Assembly: GCA_964513905.1 (NCBI GenBank)
Contig: CAZENS010000013.1
Coordinates: 1 to 19,782 of the forward strand
Source of the DNA: CAMEGH01 sp964513905
GTDB taxonomy: Bacteria > Patescibacteriota > Saccharimonadia > Saccharimonadales > Saccharimonadaceae
DNA length: 19,782 nt
Direction: 5' to 3'
Position numbers and translations under genes: made by a program. Shown here piece by piece: positions 1 through 7,599 of the stretch. The notes under the pieces were generated by a model. That model saw only the letters and a list, made by a program, of their open reading frames with translations, was not told the DNA's origin and searched no databases. Every line of letters starts with the position of its first letter. The stretch's first letter is position 1.

Positions 1-85
1 TTTTGTAGAAAAACGTGTCTTTTTATGCGATTTACTTGCTGGACTAAATGGCGTATGTTTTGGAGTTCTATTTTTTCTCGGCATC

Positions 86-114
86 TTGCACCTCACTTTG
101 TCTTATGGTACAGT
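86..114 (+). promoter_or_regulatory. Putative promoter of the ATP synthase operon
   Basis: TTGCAC (86-91), a 17-base spacer, then TACAGT (109-114) preceded by TGG, an extended -10. The predicted transcription start is near 121, only a few bases before the ATG at 125, so the mRNA would be almost leaderless, which fits the lack of a Shine-Dalgarno sequence there. The caveat is that the atpZ reading frame is open leftwards to the window edge, so this could lie inside a longer coding region. Confidence 0.4.
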
Positions 115-124
115 ACTAGTGTAC

Positions 125-379
125 ATGAGTGCTGACAGAAAATCATCACAGCCGAAGTCTTCGACTGGGAATCAGGTCCTTATTGTGGGCACTTTTCTTG
201 ATACAACGTGGCGAATGTTTGTGCCAATTTTGGTATTTTCGTTATTGGGGTATGCCGTTGATACGTCATTATCAACGAAGCCAATCGCGACAATCGCAGG
301 AATTAGTATTGGATCGCTTTCCTCGTTGCTCTTGGTACGAAGGCTTTATAAAAAAGTAAATGAAACGAATAAGGAATAA
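125..379 (+). CDS. AtpZ/AtpI-like F1Fo ATP synthase accessory membrane protein
   Basis: An 84-residue protein heading the ATP synthase operon. The N-terminus (1-20) is polar. Two hydrophobic segments follow, about residues 31-46 and 54-71, the first ending in GYAVD and followed by TKPIATIAGISIG, then a basic tail (RRLYKK). This two-helix layout with G..D and a Gly-rich second helix is that of the AtpZ/AtpI (ATPase_gene1) family, thought to help c-ring assembly or ion supply; exact function is inferred. I chose the ATG at 125 because it sits about 4 bases after a predicted transcription start. A TTG at 86 is in frame, and the frame is open with no stop from base 2, reading as a plausible hydrophobic protein, so the true start may lie outside the window. 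atpB starts 3 bases after its stop. Confidence 0.65.
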   Translation: MSADRKSSQPKSSTGNQVLIVGTFLDTTWRMFVPILVFSLLGYAVDTSLSTKPIATIAGISIGSLSSLLLVRRLYKKVNETNKE

Positions 380-382
380 TCT

Positions 383-1210
383 ATGTTACAAACGTTTGCT
401 GCAGCCAATCTGCACATTGAAATAAAGGCTGAACCTATCTTTCAAATTGGCTCGTTTGTAGTTACTAACTCAATGATTACTGGCGCAATTGGGTATGCAC
501 TAATAATTTGGTTGTTTTTTGCTGTACGTAAAGCAGCGATGACAGGAAAAGGCAACTACTTAACAAAGAGTGTCATTTGGGTTTTTGAAATGCTTTATAA
601 CACTGTTCGAGAAGTAATCCACGATCAAGCATTGGTCAAAAAGGTTGCGCCACTTGCCATTACGCTGTTTTTTGTCATTGTTGTTAATTATTGGATGGGT
701 ATTTTGCCGGGTGTCGGTACAATCACAACCGCAGAAGGTACCCCGGTATTTCGTGGCCTAGTTGCAGATTTGAATGTTACGTTTGCGTTTGCAATCATTA
801 CTATGGTAATGGCGCAGGTATATGCTGCGAAAGTGCATGGATTTTTCGGTAATATTGGCCGCTATGTAAAAAACCCTATCAAGGATCCTGCAGGAGCCTT
901 TGAGGGCGTTCTTGAACTAATTGCTGAATTTTCTCGATTGTTGGCGTTAAGCCTTCGCCTTTTTGGTAACGTATTTGCCGGAGAGGTTTTGCTGGTTGCT
1001 GTTGGGTATGTGGCTGCGTATTTCGCATCAATTGCCCTTCTTCCGTTTATGGTGTTTGAGCTGTTTATCGGTGCAGTTCAGGCGTACGTTTTCTTTATGC
1101 TGACAACCGTGTTTATATCTCTGGGAGTCGTATCGCACGGTTCTCACGAGAGTTCTTCAGATGATCATTCCCCTGCTGATAAGCCTAAAAAACTTGCGGC
1201 TGAAGGATGA
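383..1210 (+). CDS. atpB: F1Fo ATP synthase subunit a
   Basis: Membrane stator subunit of Fo forming the two ion half-channels against the c-ring. The 275-residue length is normal. The signature helix LSLRLFGNVFAGE is present, with the essential arginine at about residue 192 that faces the c-ring carboxylate. Several hydrophobic segments surround it (for example around FFVIVVNYWMGILPG and LLVAVGYVAAYFASIALLPF). The C-terminal tail after the last helix is unusually hydrophilic and His/Ser/Asp-rich (SHGSHESSSDDHSPADK). The ATG at 383 follows AAGGAAT of the previous gene's end, a reasonable ribosome site. It ends in TGA, showing UGA is a stop here. The 49-base gap to atpE holds only the atpE ribosome site and an AT-rich TATATAAAAT stretch. 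Confidence 0.97.
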   Translation: MLQTFAAANLHIEIKAEPIFQIGSFVVTNSMITGAIGYALIIWLFFAVRKAAMTGKGNYLTKSVIWVFEMLYNTVREVIHDQALVKKVAPLAITLFFVIVVNYWMGILPGVGTITTAEGTPVFRGLVADLNVTFAFAIITMVMAQVYAAKVHGFFGNIGRYVKNPIKDPAGAFEGVLELIAEFSRLLALSLRLFGNVFAGEVLLVAVGYVAAYFASIALLPFMVFELFIGAVQAYVFFMLTTVFISLGVVSHGSHESSSDDHSPADKPKKLAAEG

Positions 1211-1259
1211 TACAAGACGAGTATATAAAATTAAATAGTAATAAGGAGATATTACAAAC

Positions 1260-1472
1260 ATGGAAGCACTCGCATTTGGTTTAACATACGCTATTTCAGC
1301 ATTCGCTGCAGCATTTGGTGCTGGTATGGTTGGTATGGCAGCAATGAACGCAGCTGGCCGTAACCCAGAAAAAATTAACGACATTCGTACACTTATGATT
1401 CTAGGTATCGCATTTATTGACGCCCTAGCGATCATCGGTTTCGTTGTTGCAATTCTAGTAAAAGTACTTTAA
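1260..1472 (+). CDS. atpE: F1Fo ATP synthase subunit c (proteolipid)
   Basis: A 70-residue helical hairpin that forms the rotating c-ring. Helix 1 is Gly/Ala-rich (FGAGMVGMAAMNAAG), the polar loop is GRNPEK (the usual RQP is RNP here), and helix 2 carries the ion-binding carboxylate Asp54 in FIDALAIIGF. Known sodium c-rings have Gln in helix 1 and Ser/Thr after the carboxylate; here those places are Ala, so proton coupling is inferred. It is short for the family. A strong AAGGAGA ribosome site 11 bases before the ATG is the best in the operon, as expected for the subunit needed in many copies. Codon choice is strongly biased (GCA, GGT, AAC), consistent with high expression. Confidence 0.97.
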   Translation: MEALAFGLTYAISAFAAAFGAGMVGMAAMNAAGRNPEKINDIRTLMILGIAFIDALAIIGFVVAILVKVL

Positions 1473-1490
1473 TTCGGGATTGCAGGCACA

Positions 1491-2036
1491 ATGATGCAAA
1501 CGATAACATTTGCTGCTGTTGCCGCCGAGTCAACAAACTCGGGCCTGTTTGGGTCGCTTGGTATTGACTGGAAAATGCTTTTGTTCCAGATTATTGCCTT
1601 TGTATTTTTGCTTTGGTTACTAAACAAATATGTTTTTCCAGTGATCATAAAAAGCATTGACGACAGAGAGAAGAAGATTGCCGAGGGTCAACGACTTGCT
1701 GAGGAAGCGATTGCTCGTGCAGATTCTGCAAACGATGAAATTGCCGATTTAATGAAGCAGGCTAAAAAAGATGCCGCTGCGATAGTTAATGACGCAAAAG
1801 ATCAGGCTAGTAAAATGGCAGCTGATTCTGACAAAAAAGCTAAAGAGCGAGCCGAGCGCATTGTGGCAAACGCCCATGATGACATTGTTCGTGAAATAGC
1901 TAATGCAAAGAAAGAGTTACACAACGAGACGATCGAGCTTGTGGCGCTGGCAACAGAAAAAGTAACCTCAAAAGCTGTTTCTAAAACGGTTGACGAAAAG
2001 TCAATTTCGGCAGCAATTAAAGAATCGAGTAAGTAA
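1491..2036 (+). CDS. atpF: F1Fo ATP synthase subunit b (peripheral stalk)
   Basis: A 181-residue stator stalk subunit. A single N-terminal membrane helix (about 29-50, MLLFQIIAFVFLLWLL) is followed by the typical NKYVFPVIIKSIDDREKKI junction and a long Ala/Lys/Glu/Asp-rich coiled coil to the C-terminus, which dimerises and binds delta. Two start codons are adjacent (1491 and 1494), and either could be used; the upstream ribosome site is weak. Its stop overlaps the start of atpH by one base (TAATG), indicating translational coupling. Only 18 bases separate it from atpE. Confidence 0.95.
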   Translation: MMQTITFAAVAAESTNSGLFGSLGIDWKMLLFQIIAFVFLLWLLNKYVFPVIIKSIDDREKKIAEGQRLAEEAIARADSANDEIADLMKQAKKDAAAIVNDAKDQASKMAADSDKKAKERAERIVANAHDDIVREIANAKKELHNETIELVALATEKVTSKAVSKTVDEKSISAAIKESSK

Positions 2037-2425
2037 TGGCGGGATCGATTTCTCGCCGAAGACTCGCCGATCATGTGGCCGATAGGCTGATCGCGAATGA
2101 TGCGAGCGTTATTTCGCAGCTGGCAGCATATTTAATAGACGCACGAAAAATCCGAACATTGGATTTGGTTGTGCGTGATATTGAATCTGCGTTAACGCAG
2201 CGCGGAGTGCTCGTCGCAGACGTTACGAGTGCACACGAGCTAACGGAGTCTGTTCGAAAGGACATCCGTACTTTTTTGTCGCAGGCTGGTAATGTTCGTA
2301 CGGTTCATTTGCGTGAATCGGTTGATGCTTCGCTGATTGGCGGAGTTCATATCGAAACACCAGAGGCGACACTCGATACAACGATAAAAAATAAATTGCA
2401 GCAGTTAAAGGCCGCAAAACAGTAA
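2036..2425 (+). CDS. atpH: F1Fo ATP synthase subunit delta, short form
   Basis: Connects the peripheral stalk (b) to the top of F1. Identity rests on the C-terminal signature DASLIGGVHIETPEATLDTTIKNKLQQL, matching the family pattern D.SLIGG..I......D.S....L..L (given here in parts: D-A-S-L-I-G-G at about 97-103), and on its place between b and alpha. It has 129 residues against about 175-180 in well-studied bacteria. The shortfall lies in the N-terminal helical bundle, which normally binds the alpha N-terminus. The start ATG overlaps the atpF stop (TAATG) and has no clear ribosome site of its own, so translation is probably coupled to atpF. Confidence 0.9.
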   Translation: MAGSISRRRLADHVADRLIANDASVISQLAAYLIDARKIRTLDLVVRDIESALTQRGVLVADVTSAHELTESVRKDIRTFLSQAGNVRTVHLRESVDASLIGGVHIETPEATLDTTIKNKLQQLKAAKQ

Positions 2426-2440
2426 TTAAGGAAAGGGACT

Positions 2441-3970
2441 ATGGCTGAAATATCAGTAAGCGAACTTTCTCAGGATTTACGCAATGCTATTGCAAATCTC
2501 GAGACACACGAAGGTCTTGAGGAAGCTGGAATAGTTGTCCGCGTTGGAGACGGTGTGGCATGGGTGCACGGTCTAAAAAATGCAGGCTACAGCGAAGTTC
2601 TTGAGATTGAATCAGAAAAAGGTACCGTAGAGGCGTTTGCACTTAATCTTATGGAAGATGAGATTGGTGCTGTGCTTTTGGGTGATGAAAATTATGTAAA
2701 GGCTGGGGCGACAGTTCGACTTAAGGGCGAGCTACTCACCGTTCCTGTGGGCGAAGAGTTATTGGGTCGCGTTGTTGATCCACTTGGTCGTCCGCTTGAT
2801 GGCGGTCCAGAAATAAAATCAAAAAAACGTGGTCTTGTTGAGCGCGAGGCTGTGGGCGTTATGGGCAGGAAGTCTGTGCATGAGCCACTTATGACCGGAA
2901 TTATGAGTATCGATGCCATGTTCCCTATCGGTCGAGGTCAGCGTGAGTTGATTATTGGAGATCGACAAACAGGTAAAACTGCTATTGCGGTTGATACGAT
3001 GATTAATCAGGCTCGTCAGAAGACTGGCGTGGTAAACGTTTATGTCGCAATCGGACAGAAGCTGTCAAAGATTGCTCGTCTTGTAGAACGTCTTAAAGAT
3101 GAAGGTGTAATGGAGCAAACAATTATTGTTGCAACAAGCCCTTCTGATGCAGCGTCATTGCTGTATATTGCGCCGTATGCTGGTACGGCAATGGGAGAAT
3201 ATTTCCGAGATAATAGCAAGCATGCGTTAATGGTGTACGATGACCTAACAAAGCATGCTGTCGCCTACCGACAAATGAGCTTGCTGCTACGCCGTCCGCC
3301 AGGCCGCGAAGCTTACCCCGGAGATGTTTTCTATCTTCACTCTCGCCTATTGGAGCGATCGGCAAAGCTTTCTGATGATTTAGGAGCAGGCTCGCTAACC
3401 GCACTTCCTATTATCGAGACGCAAGCTGGTGACATTAGCGCCTACATTCCAACAAACGTCATTTCTATCACCGATGGTCAGATTTTTATGGAAACCGACC
3501 TATTCTACCAAGGTATTCGACCTGCGATTAGCGCCGGACTTTCTGTGAGTCGTGTTGGCGGTGCAGCTCAAACAAAGGCCGTAAAGGGCGTTTCAGGAAA
3601 CCTAAAGCTTGGACTTAGTCAGTTCCGTGAACTTGCAAGCTTTGCGCAGTTCGGTAGCGACCTTGATCCAGAGACAAAAGCTCAAATCGAGCGCGGTCAA
3701 AGGCTTACTGAGCTTTTGAAACAACCGCAGTACCAGCCGATGGGAATCTGGGAACAAGTTGCTAGTATTGTTGCGGTAACATCGGGTGCGTTCGACGAAG
3801 TTCAACCTGATAAAATTACTGATGCAAAACAGGCGTTGCTTGCAAAACTTTGGAAAGATTCTAAAAAAGATATGCAGAATCTCAACAAGGGAGACAAACC
3901 AACTGATGAGTTGATGCAGGTAATTACAGATACAGCTAAGGCTGTCTCAAAGGCATACGAGGGGGCGTAA
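2441..3970 (+). CDS. atpA: F1Fo ATP synthase subunit alpha
   Basis: Non-catalytic nucleotide-binding subunit of the F1 hexamer. 509 residues, normal length. The P-loop GDRQTGKT is at about 173-180 and the arginine finger in SVSRVGGAAQ is at about residue 371; both match functional alpha subunits. The N-terminal beta-barrel region carries GDGVAWVHGL, and the conserved VDPLGRPLDG and RRPPGREAYPGDVFYLHSRLLER blocks are present. Ribosome site AAGGAAAGG lies just before the ATG. It is followed one base after its stop by atpG. Confidence 0.98.
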   Translation: MAEISVSELSQDLRNAIANLETHEGLEEAGIVVRVGDGVAWVHGLKNAGYSEVLEIESEKGTVEAFALNLMEDEIGAVLLGDENYVKAGATVRLKGELLTVPVGEELLGRVVDPLGRPLDGGPEIKSKKRGLVEREAVGVMGRKSVHEPLMTGIMSIDAMFPIGRGQRELIIGDRQTGKTAIAVDTMINQARQKTGVVNVYVAIGQKLSKIARLVERLKDEGVMEQTIIVATSPSDAASLLYIAPYAGTAMGEYFRDNSKHALMVYDDLTKHAVAYRQMSLLLRRPPGREAYPGDVFYLHSRLLERSAKLSDDLGAGSLTALPIIETQAGDISAYIPTNVISITDGQIFMETDLFYQGIRPAISAGLSVSRVGGAAQTKAVKGVSGNLKLGLSQFRELASFAQFGSDLDPETKAQIERGQRLTELLKQPQYQPMGIWEQVASIVAVTSGAFDEVQPDKITDAKQALLAKLWKDSKKDMQNLNKGDKPTDELMQVITDTAKAVSKAYEGA

Positions 3971-3971
3971 T

Positions 3972-4841
3972 ATGGCATCTATACGGCAGCTCAAGTCGCG
4001 AATCCGTTCGGTGAAAAATACCAAGCAGATTACTCGTGCGATGGAAATGGTCGCCGCCAGTAAGATGCGTCGTGCGCAAGATGCCACAAAAGCATCAAGC
4101 CCGTATGCACATGCAGCTAACGAATTGCTCACCTACTTGGGTGGTCAAAATGTTACAGATACACATCCGTATTTTGAGCAACGTACTGTAAAAAAACGTA
4201 TGCTGATTGTGATTGCAAGCGATAAAGGTCTTGCGGGAGCATATAACAGCAATGTGCTGCGAAAATATACGCAGGAGCTTCGGGAAGATGAGTCGATGGG
4301 TGTCGATAACTCAACGTTGACAATTGGGCGCCGTGCTACAAGATTTGCGGTTCGCTTGAAAGGTACTGAGTTGGTTGGTGCGTATGATGACATGTCAGAC
4401 AAGCCACAAGGCCATGAATTACGAACTATTGTTGATACGGCAATCGATGCATTTACCTCTGGTGAAGTTGACGCAGTAGATATTGTATATACAGAGTTTT
4501 TCAACGCCGTAAAGCAAGAAGTTACCATGCAGCGGATTTTGCCAGCAGGATATACGTATACAAATGTATGTGAATATGCCTGTGACGCAAAGTATGAGCC
4601 GAGCCCAAAGAAAGTACTAGACTTTGTGGCATATAGGCTAATCGAGTCGCAGGTGTTTCAGGCGTTGCTCGACGCAAGAGCTTCCGAGCACAGTATGCGC
4701 ATGGTGGCAATGAAGAACGCAACAGATAACGCTGGCGATTTAGCTGATGATTTAACGCTTGAAATGAATAAAGCCAGGCAGGGTGCCATCACCCAGGAGC
4801 TTGCTGAAATCTCTGGTGGCGTAGAGGCAATGAAGGAATAA
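3972..4841 (+). CDS. atpG: F1Fo ATP synthase subunit gamma
   Basis: Central rotor shaft of F1. 289 residues, normal length. Both ends match the family: the N-terminal coiled coil starts MASIRQLKSRIRSVKNTKQI and continues TRAMEMVAASKMRRAQ; the C-terminal coil contains SEHSMRMVAMKNATDNAG and ends ARQGAITQELAEISGG, the part that enters the alpha3beta3 cavity. The middle domain has SDKGLAGAYNSN (family SDrGLcGg.N). Ribosome site GAGGGGGCG lies within the end of atpA; start one base after the atpA stop. Confidence 0.97.
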   Translation: MASIRQLKSRIRSVKNTKQITRAMEMVAASKMRRAQDATKASSPYAHAANELLTYLGGQNVTDTHPYFEQRTVKKRMLIVIASDKGLAGAYNSNVLRKYTQELREDESMGVDNSTLTIGRRATRFAVRLKGTELVGAYDDMSDKPQGHELRTIVDTAIDAFTSGEVDAVDIVYTEFFNAVKQEVTMQRILPAGYTYTNVCEYACDAKYEPSPKKVLDFVAYRLIESQVFQALLDARASEHSMRMVAMKNATDNAGDLADDLTLEMNKARQGAITQELAEISGGVEAMKE

Positions 4842-4850
4842 GGAGAAACT

Positions 4851-6245
4851 ATGACGAAGAAAGAACAATCTGGAAAGATTATCCAAGTCGTTGGTGTGGT
4901 TGTAGACGTCGAATTTGCAGAAGGAAAATTGCCTGCAATCTACGACGCGCTTCACGCCGATAATAACGACAAAACAACTATTACACTAGAGGTCGCTCAG
5001 CACCTCGATGAACATACGGTGCGTGCAATTGCACTATCAACTACAGACGGTTTGCGGCGTGGTGACGCTGTACACGCAACAGGTGCGCCGATTAGCGTTC
5101 CTGTTGGGCAAAAAACATTGGGGCGTATGTTTAACGTGATTGGTGAAGCGATTGACGGTAAGCCGGCTCCAAAGGCAGAAACGGCGCCGATTCACCGCCC
5201 TGCCCCGCCGCTATCAGAGCAGTCAAACAAGGCAGAGATTTTAGAAACTGGAATTAAGGTAGTTGACCTCATCGCACCTCTTGCTAAAGGTGGCAAGGCC
5301 GGGCTATTTGCTGGTGCAGGTGTTGGTAAAACTGTACTTATTACTGAGCTTATCAACAATATCGCTAAGTTCCACAGTGGTAACTCGGTATTTGCTGGTG
5401 TTGGTGAGCGTACACGTGAAGGTAACGACCTGTACTACGAAATGGAAGAAGCCAACGTGCTTGATAAAACGGCGCTTGTGTTTGGCCAGATGAACGAGCC
5501 ACCTGGGGCGCGTCTACGCGTGGCGCTTTCGGGTCTTGCTATGGCAGAAACTTTCCGTGATGAAGGTAAAGACGTATTGCTGTTTATCGACAATATTTAT
5601 CGCTACACACAGGCTGGTGCCGAGGTGTCAGCGCTACTTGGCCGCTTGCCATCTGCGGTGGGATATCAGCCAAACTTGCAACAAGAGATGGGCGCACTGC
5701 AGGAGCGCATTACTAGTACGAAGAAGGGCTCAATCACTTCCGTTCAGGCTGTGTATGTGCCAGCCGACGACCTTACCGACCCTGCGCCGGCTACAACGTT
5801 TGCCCACCTTGATGCAACTATTGTGATGAACCGTGCATTAACAGAAATCGGTATTTATCCGGCAGTCGACGTACTCGATAGTACAAGCTCAAGTCTTGAT
5901 CCAGAAGTTGTTGGCGAAGAGCATTACAATGTTGCTCGCGAAGCGCAGCGTATTCTGCAGCAATACAAAGACCTTCAGGATATTATTGCGATTCTTGGTA
6001 TGGAAGAGCTTTCCGATGAGCAAAAGCAGATTGTTAATCGCGCTCGCCGCTTGCAACGATTCTTCGCACAACCATTCCATGTGGCCGAAAAGTTTACTGG
6101 AAACCCTGGCGTCTATATCAAGCTTGAGGATACTATTAGAGACACTAAAGATATTCTAGACGGTAAGTATGATGACAAGCCTGAGAATTGGTTCTATATG
6201 GTTAACGGTAGCTTGAGCGAAAAAGCTGCAAACGAAAAGGAATAG
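4851..6245 (+). CDS. atpD: F1Fo ATP synthase subunit beta (catalytic)
   Basis: Catalytic subunit of F1. 464 residues, normal length. P-loop AGAGVGKTV (GAGVGKT at about 155-161), catalytic glutamate in GVGERTREGND (about Glu186), and FIDNIYRYTQAGAEVSALLGR. The lever region is MEELSDEQ instead of the classical DELSEED: acidic in character but changed. AAGGAG lies six bases before the ATG and overlaps the atpG stop codon, suggesting close coupling. Confidence 0.98.
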   Translation: MTKKEQSGKIIQVVGVVVDVEFAEGKLPAIYDALHADNNDKTTITLEVAQHLDEHTVRAIALSTTDGLRRGDAVHATGAPISVPVGQKTLGRMFNVIGEAIDGKPAPKAETAPIHRPAPPLSEQSNKAEILETGIKVVDLIAPLAKGGKAGLFAGAGVGKTVLITELINNIAKFHSGNSVFAGVGERTREGNDLYYEMEEANVLDKTALVFGQMNEPPGARLRVALSGLAMAETFRDEGKDVLLFIDNIYRYTQAGAEVSALLGRLPSAVGYQPNLQQEMGALQERITSTKKGSITSVQAVYVPADDLTDPAPATTFAHLDATIVMNRALTEIGIYPAVDVLDSTSSSLDPEVVGEEHYNVAREAQRILQQYKDLQDIIAILGMEELSDEQKQIVNRARRLQRFFAQPFHVAEKFTGNPGVYIKLEDTIRDTKDILDGKYDDKPENWFYMVNGSLSEKAANEKE

Positions 6246-6249
6246 TAAA

Positions 6250-6678
6250 ATGATGAATTTTCGTTTAGTTACAATGTACGGCGAGAAAGTGAATGAAGAA
6301 ATTTATTCCGTTACCTTGCCTACTGCTGAAGGCGAAATTTCAGTATTTCCAAGTCACGAACCGCTTGTGACGATTGCAACAGATGGTGTTATCGCTGTTC
6401 GTTACAATAAAGAGGATGACGATTCGAAGCTTGAATATTTTGCAATTTCAGGTGGTGTGATCGAGATTAATCAACGCAGCGTTCGTGTACTGGTTGATGA
6501 AGCTGATCATGGCGATGAAATCATCGAGGCTGAAAGTAAGGCTGCCCTAGAGCGAGCTCTGAAGATGCAGTCAGAGGCAACAGATCAAGTTGAGCTTGAA
6601 AAAGCGCACCAACTTGTTGATCGGCACGCTGTTCGATTGAAAGTTGCTGAACTACGCCGCCGCCGTCGCCGAAACTAG
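6250..6678 (+). CDS. atpC: F1Fo ATP synthase subunit epsilon
   Basis: Rotor subunit that joins gamma to the c-ring and regulates ATP hydrolysis through its C-terminal helices. 142 residues. The N-terminal beta-sandwich shows the family pattern (SVTLPTAEGEISVFPSHEPLVT, then an ISGGVIEI strand), and the C-terminal helical hairpin runs from about residue 95. The extreme C-terminus is a run of six arginines (ELRRRRRRN), more basic than usual. Adjacent ATGs at 6250 and 6253 could both serve; AAAAGGAA lies upstream, in the end of atpD. Last gene of the operon, followed by a strong terminator. Confidence 0.95.
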   Translation: MMNFRLVTMYGEKVNEEIYSVTLPTAEGEISVFPSHEPLVTIATDGVIAVRYNKEDDDSKLEYFAISGGVIEINQRSVRVLVDEADHGDEIIEAESKAALERALKMQSEATDQVELEKAHQLVDRHAVRLKVAELRRRRRRN

Positions 6679-6697
6679 TTTTTTATGGTAGCAAGAC

Positions 6698-6730
6698 AAT
6701 AACCGTGGAGCAATCTGCGGTTATTTTTTT
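6698..6730 (+). terminator. Rho-independent terminator of the atp operon
   Basis: AATAACCG (6698-6705) pairs with CGGTTATT (6718-6725), loop of 12 bases, followed by a run of T to 6730. It lies 19 bases after the atpC stop. Confidence 0.9.
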
Positions 6731-6769
6731 AAAAAGGAAAAACCCCAGAAAGTATTTCTCTCTGGGGTT
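6731..6769 (-). terminator. Rho-independent terminator of the secreted-protein gene
   Basis: On the minus strand AACCCCAGA pairs with TCTGGGGTT over nine bases (arms at 6761-6769 and 6741-6749) and is followed by TTTTCCTTTTT. It sits five bases after the stop of the minus-strand gene, back to back with the atp terminator. Confidence 0.88.
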
Positions 6770-6774
6770 GTGCC

Positions 6775-7482
6775 CTACGTTTCGAGGGGCCAGGTCTTGA
6801 CCATCCGAGGATTCGGATCGTCAGCGTCGATTTCGAAATCGTGGAGCTCATTGTCTCCACCATTGGCCGACGGGACCGAAATGATGAATTGGGTCATTCC
6901 GGACGGCTGGATCGGAATCGTCTTCTGAATCGCCGCTCCCTCAGGGTAGCGAGCGTTGACAGGGGTCGCACCACCCACGCCATGGTACTGATTCACCTGG
7001 TGGATGCCAGAACGAACGGCAACCGCCTTGACGGTCAGAATCAGCTCGTCGCCCTCATTGGCGCCCTTGGTCAGAGTGAAGGCTGCCGACTGGTCGAGGC
7101 TCGGCCATCCGGTGGTATCCACCTGATCGCTCGGGGGGACGAACCCGATTCGTTCGAAGAAGTCGCGAAGATCCTGAATCAGCTCCTCGAACCAGTGACG
7201 GACTTCTCCGCCGAGCCAGGCTTCCAGATTGATGCCCCACTGCTCGAAGACAGAAGTGATGTCCTCGGGGGTGGTGTCCGGATCTTCGGCCAGCTCCTTG
7301 ACGACCTGCTGATCGACGCGGGGGTCGTTCATCAGGGCGACGATGGTCAGGTCATTGAACGGCGCGCTTGCCGGGTTGTTGCTCAGGGTCTGAGCGTTCA
7401 CGCCGGGTGCGAGGCCTACCATGGCGAGCGCCGCCACGATGATTGCGGCAATGATGCCGCGGAGATTCTTGCTGGATCGCAT
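6775..7482 (-). CDS. Secreted protein of unknown function, GC-rich gene
   Basis: 235 residues, family not recognised. The N-terminus is a clear Sec signal peptide: basic MRSSKNLR, a hydrophobic core (about 9-26), then VNA before Gln31, a good signal peptidase I site; there is no lipobox. The mature part is acidic and appears to have two regions: an N-terminal helical region (about 40-115, with PRVDQQVVKELAEDPDTTPED and an amphipathic WLGGEVRHWFEELIQDLRDFFERIG stretch, here split as WLGGEVRHW and FEELIQDLRDFFERIG) and a C-terminal region (about 130-235) rich in alternating strand-like segments. Of its first 40 codons 32 end in G or C, against 16 of 40 in nearby dus. Ribosome site AGGAAGG lies about ten bases before the ATG; 17 bases further upstream the contig ends at the gap. 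It may be horizontally acquired, highly expressed, or from another organism through misassembly. Confidence 0.8.
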   Translation of the reverse strand: MRSSKNLRGIIAAIIVAALAMVGLAPGVNAQTLSNNPASAPFNDLTIVALMNDPRVDQQVVKELAEDPDTTPEDITSVFEQWGINLEAWLGGEVRHWFEELIQDLRDFFERIGFVPPSDQVDTTGWPSLDQSAAFTLTKGANEGDELILTVKAVAVRSGIHQVNQYHGVGGATPVNARYPEGAAIQKTIPIQPSGMTQFIISVPSANGGDNELHDFEIDADDPNPRMVKTWPLET

Positions 7483-7499
7483 TTTTTGCGACCTTCCTT

Positions 7500-7599
7500 N
7501 NNNNNNNNNNNNNNNNNNNNNNNNNNNNNNNNNNNNNNNNNNNNNNNNNNNNNNNNNNNNNNNNNNNNNNNNNNNNNNNNNNNNNNNNNNNNNNNNNNN
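7500..7599. other. Assembly gap (100 N)
   Basis: Exactly 100 N, the usual placeholder for a scaffold gap of unknown size. It removes the promoter region of the secreted-protein gene and the 3' end of dus. Any reading frame drawn across it is meaningless, and the two flanks need not be this close, nor from one organism. Confidence 0.99.

Noticed and set aside
1217..1232. Internal promoter TATATAAAAT before atpE
   Set aside because: AT-rich match without a fitting -35; the strong ribosome site alone explains higher atpE output.
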